A stretch of DNA of 64,000 nt from CAVVNP01 sp963800235 (GTDB lineage Bacteria; Actinomycetota; Acidimicrobiia; Acidimicrobiales; Iamiaceae): NCBI GenBank assembly GCA_963800235.1, contig CAWDAD010000004.1, forward strand, positions 62,001 through 126,000. The letters run 5' to 3'. The position numbers were made by a program, and so were the translations under genes. Within the stretch, counting starts at the first letter, position 1. Each line of letters begins with the position of its first letter. Below are positions 43,489-51,498 of the stretch, one piece after another. A model generated the notes under the pieces. It saw only the letters and a program-made list of their open reading frames with translations. It made no database searches and was not told the DNA's origin.

Positions 43489-44384
43489 TCAGCTCGACGG
43501 CCTGGTCGGGTCGTCGCCGTAGGGCCGGGTCGGGGTCTCACCCGAGCCCGGCGTCGGGCCGTCGTCCGGTGGCGGAGCGGGGGGAGGGGGCGCGGCGCCC
43601 GGCGCCGGGGGCTGGCCCCAGGTCCCGGGCGGGGCCGGCTGGCCCCAGGTCCCGGGCGGTGGCTGGTTCCAGGTCCCGGGGGTGTGGTCCAGGTCCCGGG
43701 CGGCTGGCCCCCGGTGCCGGGTGGTGGCTGGCTCCACGGCTGTGCCTGGTTCCACGGCTGCGGCTGACCCCACGGGTTGCCGGCGCTCCGGGCGTACGGG
43801 CCCCGGGGCGGCCACGTCGCCGGGTTCGGGTAGCCGCCGGCGGCGATCCGAGCCCGGCGCTTGCGGCTCCAGGCGGTGAGCGCGATGACGAGGATCAGCG
43901 TGCCGACGAGCAGGTAGCCGCCGCCGGCCACGGCGAAGCCGATGAGCACGGCGCGGCCCAGATCGGCGCCGAAGGTCTTGTCGTCGTAGCCGGACGGCCG
44001 GGAGCCGAACCGGTCGGTGAGCTCGGACCGGCCGTAGTCGTAGGAGCGCCCGCCGGTCTGGACCACGATCCGGTCGACGCGGCGGGGGAAGGTGGTCCAG
44101 ATCACCCGCGCCGCCCGATCCGGTGGCGGGCCGCCGGACACCTGCACGGTGACGGTGGTGAAGCCGTTCGACTCGTCGGCGTTCACGTTCGCGCTGGAGT
44201 ACCCCGCGTCACGGAGGTTCGACTGGGCGTCGAGGAGGAGGCTGATGGTGCTGCACGAGGTGACGGCCACCACCGCGACGAGCACCAGCACCGCCGCCAC
44301 CGCTCGACGACGACCGGCGCTCGTGCGACCCACCCGGGGCCGGCTCGCTGCAGGAGCGGGCATGGGGTGACGGTAGTTGGCCAT
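43489..44384 (-). CDS. Hypothetical membrane protein with Pro-rich tail, probable frameshift
   Basis: Basic N-terminus, a hydrophobic segment ending in VTSCS (possible lipoprotein or anchor), an extracytoplasmic domain with VIWTTFPRRVDRIVV, a second TM helix (AVAGGGYLLVGTLILVIAL), then a cytoplasmic tail of (P)PGTW-G/N-QP repeats. The PGTW repeats change frame at a C5 run (43678-43682); one more base would make the tail continuous to the stop at 43489. Without it the frame runs to 43284. Divergent from the next gene. Start 44384 or 44363. Confidence 0.6.
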
Positions 44385-44415
44385 CCGGGCCGCGCCGCCG
44401 ATACCGTCGCCGGTG

Positions 44416-44844
44416 ATGTCGCGCCTGCGCCCCTGGCCCGTCGCCGCCTTCGCGGCCTGGACGCTCTTCAGCTGGGTCGGGCGGTTCCGGAACATCTGGT
44501 CCGACGACACGCTGGGCGCGGGCCAGAAGGTGCTCGACAGCGTGCCCGTCCTGATCTTCACCGCGGTGGGCGTGGCGGTCGCCGTGGCGGTGCTGCGGGT
44601 CGAGGGCTCCGACCTGGGGCGTCGCGGCCGGCGGGTCGTCCAGGTGGCCGCCGGATGGACCATCGCCTACTGGCTGGTGCGCCTGCCGACCATCCTGGTC
44701 GACCACCACGACGCGGGCTTCAAGGCCGTGCACGCCGTGCTGGCGGTGATCGCCTGGGCCCTGGCCGCCGCGTCCCTGCGGGCGGTGCGCAGCGAGCCGG
44801 CCCGCCCGCTCAGCCCACGGGTGCCGAGCGGCGCATCGAGCTGA
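44416..44844 (+). CDS. Hypothetical four-TM membrane protein
   Basis: 142 residues with about four TM helices (WPVAAFAAWTLFSWVGRF, LIFTAVGVAVAVAVL, AAGWTIAYWLVRL, VLAVIAWALAAASL). No known motif. Its 3' end overlaps the VanZ gene by 35 bp tail to tail, so the last about 11 residues of each are coded by both strands. Start ATG 44416 follows a GATACC hexamer by about 11 nt. Confidence 0.7.
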   Translation: MSRLRPWPVAAFAAWTLFSWVGRFRNIWSDDTLGAGQKVLDSVPVLIFTAVGVAVAVAVLRVEGSDLGRRGRRVVQVAAGWTIAYWLVRLPTILVDHHDAGFKAVHAVLAVIAWALAAASLRAVRSEPARPLSPRVPSGASS

Positions 44845-45340
44845 GCCGCCTCCGCCGGTACAGCCACCGGACCGGGGCCACCAGCAGGAAGACCGCCACC
44901 GCTCCGCTGGCGTTCTGCAGGATGTCGGACCACTGGCCGATGCGGTTGGGCGTGAACGCCCACTGGCCGGCTTCGATGGCGGCGCTCACCACCACGCTGA
45001 CCACCACCACGTGCCGGAGGCGGGTGCCGGTCCAGAAGAGCGGTAGCAGGACCCCGAGGGGGGCGAGCAGCAGCACGTTGCCGAGCTCCTCGATGCGGTG
45101 GTTGACCGACCGGGTGCGGGCGACGGGGTAGCGGTCGATCAGCGAGATGCCCGACCGGGTCCGCACGGGATCGCCGTAGAGGCCGAGGCGGGCGTACAGG
45201 TTGGTCAGGTGGTACGTCTGGGTGAAGGTGGCCCAGAGGACGAAGGTCATCCCCGCCAGCACCAGCACGACGGCGACCGTGTGGCGGGGTCGCACCCGTG
45301 CCCGCCCGGCCCGGGCGACCAGGCGCTCGATGCCGTCCAC
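44810..45340 (-). CDS. VanZ-family membrane protein
   Basis: 176 residues, about four TM helices. The VanZ signature region is NVLLLAPLGVLLPLF, then IEAGQWAFTPNRIGQWSDIL. VanZ relatives are linked to envelope-active antibiotic resistance, but most are of unknown role. The GTG 45340 start is chosen because it begins the compact family region; the frame continues upstream. Confidence 0.75.
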   Translation of the reverse strand: MDGIERLVARAGRARVRPRHTVAVVLVLAGMTFVLWATFTQTYHLTNLYARLGLYGDPVRTRSGISLIDRYPVARTRSVNHRIEELGNVLLLAPLGVLLPLFWTGTRLRHVVVVSVVVSAAIEAGQWAFTPNRIGQWSDILQNASGAVAVFLLVAPVRWLYRRRRLSSMRRSAPVG

Positions 45341-45418
45341 GCGCCGATGGTAGGAGCGCACCACCGGCCTCCCGCACCCGATGGCGCACCGGTGAGCCGC
45401 AGCTGCGAAGCTCACCCC

Positions 45419-45721
45419 ATGGGTCAGCCGATCGTCGTCACCGAGGCCTCGTCGGATGCCAACCCGGGGGTGCTGCGCTTCGAGACCAACCGGGCGCTCA
45501 CCGGGATGGGCCACGAGCGCTACCGCAGCCTCGAGGACGCCTGGGGCGGACGTCCGCCCGACGTGCTGGCCCGCCGGCTCTTCGAGCGGGGCGGCATCGA
45601 GAGCGTGCACATCAACAGCAACGTGGTCACCGTCGACCTGGCCAAGGGCCGAGACGGGGCGGGCATCAAGGAGATCATCGAGGACCTCTACCGCTTCTAC
45701 CCGGCGACGACCGACGCCTGA
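45419..45721 (+). CDS. NifU N-terminal-domain protein (Nfu_N)
   Basis: 100 residues. NPGVLRFETNRAL at the N-terminus and IESVHINSNVVTVDL in the middle are the Nfu/Hirip N-terminal domain. The C-terminal CxxC cluster-binding domain of full-length Nfu is absent, so it may be a partner for iron-sulfur assembly or a regulator rather than a scaffold. Followed by the B12-binding regulator gene 34 nt later. Confidence 0.85.
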   Translation: MGQPIVVTEASSDANPGVLRFETNRALTGMGHERYRSLEDAWGGRPPDVLARRLFERGGIESVHINSNVVTVDLAKGRDGAGIKEIIEDLYRFYPATTDA

Positions 45722-45755
45722 GCACGGGCGCCCGGCGCCGCGGTCGGCACCGCAC

Positions 45756-46646
45756 GTGGACGGCGAGCAGCTCACCGTGTCGGAGGTGGCCGAACAGCTC
45801 GGCGTCCACTACATGACCGCCTACCGCTACGTGCGGCTGGGCTCGCTGCCCGCCCGCAAGGTGGGCAACCGCTGGCAGGTCCGACTCGAGGACGTGGCCG
45901 CCTTCCGGGCCAGGCAGACCGCCGGTCGTGACGGCGGTCCCGGGCGACGTAACGGCCGGTCCCCGACGGTGCCCTGGGCCGAGCGGTACGAGGCCCGGGC
46001 GCTGGCCGGCGACCTGCAGGGCGCCTGGGCGGTGCTGCAGTCGGCCCAGGCCGGCGGGTCCTCGGTGACGGCGCTCTACACCGACGTGATCTCCCCGGCG
46101 CTGCGCTCGGTCGGCGACCAGTGGTCCCGTGGCGAGCTCGACATCGCCGACGAGCACCGGGCCTCGGCGGTCACCACCCGGGTGCTGGCCAGGCTCGCCC
46201 CCCAGCTCGTCCGGCCGGGTCGTCCCCGCTCGACGGTGGTGTTCGGCGGTGCGCCCGGCGACCGGCACGGTCTGCCGGTGACCATGGTCGCCGACCTGGT
46301 GTCGAGCCGCGGGTGGGACGTGATCGACCTCGGCGCCGACGTGCCGCCGGCGTCGTTCGTCCACGCCGCCAACGCCGTTCCCCGGCTCGGGGCGCTCGGC
46401 ATCAGCGTGAGCGCCCCGGGGCTCGAGGCCGAGGTGCGGTCGCTGGTCGAGGAGCTGCACGAGCGGTTCCCGGACGCCCCGGTCGCCCTCGGCGGCCCCG
46501 CCCTGCCCGACGCCGACGCCGCGGCCCGCCTCGGGGCCGACCTGTGGGCGGCCGACGGCCTGGAGCTGGCGGAGCGACTCGACCTCGCCCTGCGCCGAGG
46601 CGGCCGGCGACCGGCGTCGTCACCGGCTCCCGGTGGGAGGGTCTGA
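45756..46646 (+). CDS. Excisionase-type HTH plus cobalamin-binding regulator
   Basis: 296 residues. N-terminus is a helix-turn-helix of the excisionase/HTH_17 type (LTVSEVAEQLGVHYMTAYRY, then RLGSLPARKVGNRWQVR). A Pro/Gly-rich linker follows, then a four-helix B12 cap with Trp123-x9-Glu133-His134 (QWSRGELDIADEH), the motif of CarH-type cobalamin photoreceptors, then the Rossmann B12 domain with His171 (GDRHGLP), where the usual final Gly is Pro, and DVIDLGADVP. Predicted to sense light or cobalamin. Start GTG 45756. Lies between the Nfu_N gene and the imu operon. Confidence 0.82.
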   Translation: MDGEQLTVSEVAEQLGVHYMTAYRYVRLGSLPARKVGNRWQVRLEDVAAFRARQTAGRDGGPGRRNGRSPTVPWAERYEARALAGDLQGAWAVLQSAQAGGSSVTALYTDVISPALRSVGDQWSRGELDIADEHRASAVTTRVLARLAPQLVRPGRPRSTVVFGGAPGDRHGLPVTMVADLVSSRGWDVIDLGADVPPASFVHAANAVPRLGALGISVSAPGLEAEVRSLVEELHERFPDAPVALGGPALPDADAAARLGADLWAADGLELAERLDLALRRGGRRPASSPAPGGRV

Positions 46647-46696
46647 GCCGGATCTGCGGGCGTCCACCGTCGCTGGGTGCCCCGACGGGATCGCAG

Positions 46697-46731
46697 TTGC
46701 CGAGTACGAACAGGTGTTCGATACTGGGCCG
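46697..46731 (+). promoter_or_regulatory. LexA-controlled promoter of imuA'-imuB
   Basis: TTGCCG (46697-46702), 17-nt spacer, GATACT (46720-46725). The LexA (SOS) box GAACAGGTGTTC (46708-46719) fills the spacer and is flanked by C and G as in the mycobacterial consensus. Predicted start of transcription is at GTG 46732. Confidence 0.85.
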
Positions 46732-47508
46732 GTGACCGACGACCTGCCGATCGCCGCCTTCGACGGTCGCCGCCCGGCGTCGGCCCTGCAGCGCAGCGCC
46801 GACCGGCTGCTCCCGGTCGGTGGCGCCCTGGGCGAGCTGGTGCCGGGCGGTGGCCTCGCACCGGGTTGGGTGGTCGAGGTCGGCGGCCCGGCCGGCCCGT
46901 CCCTCGCCCTGACCCTGGTGTCGGGCGTGTCGCAGGCCGGATCGTGGATCGCCGGCCTCGGCCTGACCGGCCTGGGTCTGGTGGCCGCCGCCGAGCTGGG
47001 CGTCGACCTCGAGCGGCTGGTGCTGGTCGACGGGCCCGAGCCGACCCGGTGGTCGACGGTGGCGGCCACCCTCGTCGAGGCCTTCGACGTGGTGGTCGCC
47101 CGCCCGGGCCACCGGGTGCGGCCCGGCGACGCCCGCCGCCTGCACGCCCGGGCGCGCGAGGCGGGGTCGGTGCTGGTCCTCGTCCCGCCGGCGGGGTCCG
47201 CCGCCGCCCGCCGCCCGACGCCCTGGCCCGAGGCCGCCGACCTGGTCCTGCGGACCGCCGACCCGGTCTGGACCGGGCTCGAGCAGGGCTACGGGCACCT
47301 GCGCAGCCGCCAGGTCGAGGTGGTGGTCGATGGGCGCCGGCGCGCCGCCCGGTCCTGCCGAGCCCGGCTGTGGCTCCCGGGGGCCGACGGCGAGGTCGCG
47401 CTGGTCGAGCCGGTCGCCGACCCCGTGCCGTGGACCGGATCCGGGGCCCGGCGGCCGCTCGGGTCCCCGGAGGAGGACCACGGCGCCGACCTGGAGCAGG
47501 TGGGGTGA
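46732..47508 (+). CDS. imuA': ImuA', SOS mutasome accessory protein
   Basis: 258 residues. RecA-like core with LPVGGALGELVPGGGLAPGW and VVEVGGPAGPSLALTLV, where the P-loop lysine is missing, as usual for ImuA'. The mutasome ImuA'-ImuB-DnaE2 does error-prone translesion synthesis after DNA damage. GTG 46732 is chosen because it immediately follows the promoter with LexA box; the upstream extension of the frame overlaps that box. imuB follows after 34 nt. Confidence 0.85.
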   Translation: MTDDLPIAAFDGRRPASALQRSADRLLPVGGALGELVPGGGLAPGWVVEVGGPAGPSLALTLVSGVSQAGSWIAGLGLTGLGLVAAAELGVDLERLVLVDGPEPTRWSTVAATLVEAFDVVVARPGHRVRPGDARRLHARAREAGSVLVLVPPAGSAAARRPTPWPEAADLVLRTADPVWTGLEQGYGHLRSRQVEVVVDGRRRAARSCRARLWLPGADGEVALVEPVADPVPWTGSGARRPLGSPEEDHGADLEQVG

Positions 47509-47542
47509 CCGGGCCGGCCGGGCTCGCCGGGGGACGGGTCGG

Positions 47543-49198
47543 GTGAGCGGCGACCGGCCGGAGCGGGCCGAGCGGGTGCTGGTGGTGCGGGGGGCGGACT
47601 GGCCGGTCGCGGCCACCGGGGCCTCGCCCCGTGACCCGGTCGTGGTGGTCCACGCCAACCTGGTCGTGGCCTGCTCGGCGGCCGCCCGGGCCTCCGGGGT
47701 GGTCCTCGGCCAGCGCCGGCGGGAGGCCCAGTCCCGCTGCCCCGGGGCGCGGGTGGTGGCCCCCGACCCGGCCGCCGAGGCCCGGGCCTTCGAGGTGGTG
47801 GTCTCGGCGCTGCACGAGCTGACCCCCCGGTTGGAGGTGCTCGAGCCCGGTCGGGTGGCGGCCGCCACCCGGGGCCCGTCGCGCTACTTCGGCGGCGACG
47901 CCGTCCTGGCGGTGCGGGCCGGCGAGGTCACCACCGCCGCCCTGACCGAGGCCGGCATCGAGACGGCGGTGGCCGTCGGGATCGCCGACGGGGTGTTCGC
48001 CGCCGGTCTGGCCGCCGCCGCCGATCCGCCCGGCCGCGATCCGGGCGTCACCGATCCGCCGGCTGCCACCCGGGTGGTCGAGCCGGGCGGCAGCCGTGCC
48101 TTCCTCGCCGCCGTGCCGGTGGCCGCGCTGGCCCCGGTCATCGAGGACGGTCCGGCCCTGGTCGACGTCTGGGGTCGCCTCGGCCTGGTCCGCCTCGGCG
48201 ACCTGGCCGAGCTGCCGGCGGCCGACGTGCTCGCCCGCTTCGGCACCCCCGGCGCCATCGGCCACCGGCTGGCCCGGGGGCTCGACGCCCGACCGCTCGC
48301 CGCCGGTCGACCGGCCTCCGAGCACACCACCAGCGCCGAGCTCGACCCGCCGGCCGAGCAGGTCGCCGCGGTCGCCTTCGTGGCCAAGGCGCTGGCCGAG
48401 CGCCTGCACCAGCGGCTCGACGGCGAGGGGCTGGCCTGCACGCGGGTCGTGGTGGTGGCCGAGTCCGAGCACGGCGAGCGCCGGGAGCGGGCGTGGCGCC
48501 ACGAGGGCACGCTCTCGGCGACGGCCATCGCCGAGCGGGTGCGGTGGCAGCTCGACGGGTGGCTGCAGGGGCCCGCCGCCCAGCGCCCCACCGCCGGGAT
48601 CACCCGCCTGACCCTGGTGCCCGACGACGTGGTGGTCGCCGGTGGTCGCCAGCTCGGCTTCTGGGGCGGCGAGGCGCGGGTCGACGAACGGGTGGTGCGC
48701 GCCCTGGCCCGGCTCCAGGGCCTGCTCGGCACCGACGCCGTGCGGGTGCCCGAGTGCCGGGGCGGGCGCGACCCGGCCGATCGGGCGACGACGGTGCCGG
48801 CGGCGTCGGTCGAGCTGACCGAGCCCCGGCCCCGCGCCCGGCCGGAGGGGATCGACGAGCCCTGGCCGGGGCAGGTGCCGCCGCCGTCACCGGCCACGGT
48901 CCACCCGGCGCCGCTGGCGGCGGAGGTGGTCGATCGTGTCGACCGGGTCGTCGGCGTCAGCGGTCGGGGGGCCCTGACCGGCGCGCCGTCCCGGCTGCGC
49001 ATCACGCCGGCGGGGTCGGCCCTCGCCGGCTGGGCGTCGATCACCGCCTGGGCCGGACCGTGGCCGGTGGAGGAGCGCTGGTGGGATCCGGCGGCCCACC
49101 GCCGACGCGCCCGGTTCCAGGTCGTCACCGACGATGGCCGGGCCCACCTGCTCGTCCTCGAGGGCGGGCGCTGGTCGGTCGAGGCCACCTACACCTGA
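47543..49198 (+). CDS. imuB: ImuB, inactive Y-family polymerase of the mutasome
   Basis: 551 residues. DNA polymerase Y fold (VVVHANLVVACSAAARASGV, AIGHRLARGLDARPL) but the catalytic acidic residues of active Y polymerases are absent (RGADWPVA and RGPSRYFGGD in their place), the hallmark of ImuB. QLGFWG at 370-375 fits the beta-clamp-binding motif. The C-terminal about 180 residues contain an extra domain (EERWWDPAAHRRRARFQV). Bridges ImuA', the clamp and DnaE2. GTG 47543 follows GGGGGA. Confidence 0.88.
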   Translation: MSGDRPERAERVLVVRGADWPVAATGASPRDPVVVVHANLVVACSAAARASGVVLGQRRREAQSRCPGARVVAPDPAAEARAFEVVVSALHELTPRLEVLEPGRVAAATRGPSRYFGGDAVLAVRAGEVTTAALTEAGIETAVAVGIADGVFAAGLAAAADPPGRDPGVTDPPAATRVVEPGGSRAFLAAVPVAALAPVIEDGPALVDVWGRLGLVRLGDLAELPAADVLARFGTPGAIGHRLARGLDARPLAAGRPASEHTTSAELDPPAEQVAAVAFVAKALAERLHQRLDGEGLACTRVVVVAESEHGERRERAWRHEGTLSATAIAERVRWQLDGWLQGPAAQRPTAGITRLTLVPDDVVVAGGRQLGFWGGEARVDERVVRALARLQGLLGTDAVRVPECRGGRDPADRATTVPAASVELTEPRPRARPEGIDEPWPGQVPPPSPATVHPAPLAAEVVDRVDRVVGVSGRGALTGAPSRLRITPAGSALAGWASITAWAGPWPVEERWWDPAAHRRRARFQVVTDDGRAHLLVLEGGRWSVEATYT

Positions 49199-49250
49199 TC
49201 GCCGGCAGATCGGTGCCCGGCGGCCGGATCTCCTAACCTTGCCTGCTGGC

Positions 49251-51434
49251 ATGAGCGCGGGACTGGGGACGTTGACCCGCCCGGACGATCCGCCCGCCGA
49301 TCAGGCGCGCGCTCGGACACCTCGCGCCCCGGCGTCCCGTCCGCCCGCCTCCCGGACCACGCGTCGCGCCTTCGGGCTCGGCTACGTCCCCGCCCTCGAC
49401 GGCCTGCGAGGGGTGGCGGTGGCCATCGTGCTGCTCTTCCACCAGGACCCGTCCTGGCTGCCGGGCGGCTTCCTCGGGGTCAGCGCCTTCTTCACCCTCT
49501 CGGGCTTCCTCATCACCCGCCTCCTCATCGTCGAGCACGAGCGCAGCGGCGACCTCGACCTCAAGGCGTTCTGGGGTCGGCGCATCCGCCGGCTGTGGCC
49601 GGCCTCGCTGCTCTGCACCTTCGGCATCGTGGTGCTGGCCACCGCCGGCGGTCAGGGCACCGCCACCCAGCTCCAGTCCCTGCGGGGTGACGCCCTCTCG
49701 GCGCTCACCAGCCTGGCCAACTGGCGGTTCCTCGTCACCGGTGGCGGCTACGGCGAGCTGGTCAGCGCTCCGAGCCCGTTCCAGCACTTCTGGTCGCTGG
49801 CCATCGAGGAGCAGTTCTACCTGGTGTTCCCGCCGGCCTTCCTGCTGCTGCTCGGGCGGCGGGCCCGGCGGTCCCACCCCGAGCGAGCCCTCGTCGCGCT
49901 GGCCGCCGCGGCCCTCGCCGGCGTGGCGATCGGGTGGGTGGTGGTCGGGTCGAACCCCACCTCCGCCGCGTACTACGACACCGCCGCCCGCATCCCGGAG
50001 CTGCTGATCGGCTGCCTGCTGGCCATGGTCCTGCACGGCCGGCCACCGCTGTCGGCCCGGTCCGGCCAGCGGCTCCGGATCGGCGCCCTGGCGGCCGCCG
50101 CCGTGCTGGTCCTGCTCTGGCTGCACGTCACGCCGACCGACCCCGCCCTCTTCCGCGGCATCCTGCTGCTGCACGCCGGGTTGATCGCCGTCGTCATCGT
50201 CGCCGTGCTCCAACCGGGCTCGCCGGCGGGGCGTGCCCTGTCGGTCGAGCCGCTCCGCGCCCTCGGCGCCATCAGCTACGGCGTCTACCTCTTCCACTGG
50301 CCGATCTTCCTGTGGCTCACGCCCTCGGTGGTCCACGCCACCGGGCTGGCGCTGTTCCTGGTGCGGCTGGTGGTCACCCTGGTGGTGGCGCTGTGCTCCT
50401 ACCGCCTGCTCGAGCAGCCGGTGCGTCACCTGCGGCTGGCCAGCCCGGCGGTGCTGCGCCGGGCCCTCCCGGCGGCGGCGGTCGTCGTGGCCGTGGTGGT
50501 GCTCGGCGTGACCCTGAACCCGCCGAAGGGCAGCACCGCCAAGATCGCCCTGCGCGACCAGGTCCGCAACGCGCCGGTCTCGACCAGCCCCGGCTCGACG
50601 GTGCCCACCTCGCCGCTCGGGCGGCCGATCAAGGTGGCCTTCGCCGGCGACTCCATGGGCTTCCAGGTCGCCTACTCGTTCCAGCCCTGGTCGAACGTCT
50701 TCCCCGGCCGGATCTCCTACGACGGCTTCACCGCCGACCCGGGGTGCGGCATGGTCTCCGACGGCCAGCTCCCGGACAACGACCGGGCGGTGCGGCTCGA
50801 CAACCCCGCCTGCCGGGCCGTCGCCCAGCGCAACCAGGAGGTCGTCGACACCCAGGACCCCGACGTGTTCGTGGTGACGACGGGGCCGTGGGACACCGGC
50901 GACCGGATGCTCCCCAACGAGAGCTCGTTCCGGACCTTCGGCGACCCGGTGCTCGACAAGTTCCTGCTGCTCGAGTACCAGCACGACGTCGACGTCATGA
51001 CCGCCAAGGGCGCCCAGGTGGTGTGGGTCGACTGGCCCTGCATCCAGCCGACGGGCACCACCCAGGACGGCCGGCCCTTCCCGAGCGGGTTCACCGAGGC
51101 GCGCCTGCAGCACCTGAACGCCGTGGTGATCCCGCAGCTGGCCAAGGCCAACGCCGGCAAGCTGCAGGTCGTCGACCTCGGCCGCTCGCTGTGCCCGGGC
51201 GGGCGGTTCGAGGCCACCGACGCCGGCGGCCAGACGTTGCGAGCCCCCGACGGCATGCACCTCGCCGCCCAGGGCGGCGCGGTGGCCCGCGACCAGATCC
51301 TGCCGGTGCTGTTCGCCGCCGCGAAGCGGCTGCGCCCCGACCGCTCGACGGCCGCGGCGGCGCCGACGACGGTCGCCCCGCACCCGGTGTCGACCGGTCC
51401 GGGGCCCGGCGCCGCCTCCACCTCTGGCGGCTGA
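49251..51434 (+). CDS. OafA/YrhL-type acyltransferase with C-terminal SGNH domain
   Basis: 727 residues. Acyltransferase-3 domain of about 10 TM helices (YVPALDGLRGVAVAIVLLFH, then GGFLGVSAFFTLSGFLITRL), a linker, then an extracytoplasmic SGNH-hydrolase domain with Asp467-Ser468 (FAGDSMG) and Asp667/His670 (DGMHLAAQ). Moves acyl groups to surface sugars or peptidoglycan. TAACCT lies 11 nt upstream of ATG 49251, giving it its own promoter; no LexA box is seen. It lies between imuB and dnaE2. Confidence 0.88.
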   Translation: MSAGLGTLTRPDDPPADQARARTPRAPASRPPASRTTRRAFGLGYVPALDGLRGVAVAIVLLFHQDPSWLPGGFLGVSAFFTLSGFLITRLLIVEHERSGDLDLKAFWGRRIRRLWPASLLCTFGIVVLATAGGQGTATQLQSLRGDALSALTSLANWRFLVTGGGYGELVSAPSPFQHFWSLAIEEQFYLVFPPAFLLLLGRRARRSHPERALVALAAAALAGVAIGWVVVGSNPTSAAYYDTAARIPELLIGCLLAMVLHGRPPLSARSGQRLRIGALAAAAVLVLLWLHVTPTDPALFRGILLLHAGLIAVVIVAVLQPGSPAGRALSVEPLRALGAISYGVYLFHWPIFLWLTPSVVHATGLALFLVRLVVTLVVALCSYRLLEQPVRHLRLASPAVLRRALPAAAVVVAVVVLGVTLNPPKGSTAKIALRDQVRNAPVSTSPGSTVPTSPLGRPIKVAFAGDSMGFQVAYSFQPWSNVFPGRISYDGFTADPGCGMVSDGQLPDNDRAVRLDNPACRAVAQRNQEVVDTQDPDVFVVTTGPWDTGDRMLPNESSFRTFGDPVLDKFLLLEYQHDVDVMTAKGAQVVWVDWPCIQPTGTTQDGRPFPSGFTEARLQHLNAVVIPQLAKANAGKLQVVDLGRSLCPGGRFEATDAGGQTLRAPDGMHLAAQGGAVARDQILPVLFAAAKRLRPDRSTAAAAPTTVAPHPVSTGPGPGAASTSGG

Positions 51435-51457
51435 CCCAGGCTCTGGTCCTCCCCCCG

Positions 51458-51486
51458 GGGACAGACGAACATCTGTTCGCTAGCAT
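51458..51486 (+). promoter_or_regulatory. LexA-controlled promoter of dnaE2
   Basis: GGGACA (51458-51463), 17-nt spacer, TAGCAT (51481-51486), with LexA box GAACATCTGTTC (51467-51478) in the spacer, the same arrangement as at imuA'. The leader before ATG 51499 is only a few nucleotides and has no Shine-Dalgarno sequence. Confidence 0.85.
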
Positions 51487-51498
51487 CACCAGCCCTCC

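Noticed and set aside
46633..46731. Upstream start for imuA' including the LexA box
   Set aside because: It would place the SOS promoter inside the coding region; GTG 46732 is exactly where transcription should start.
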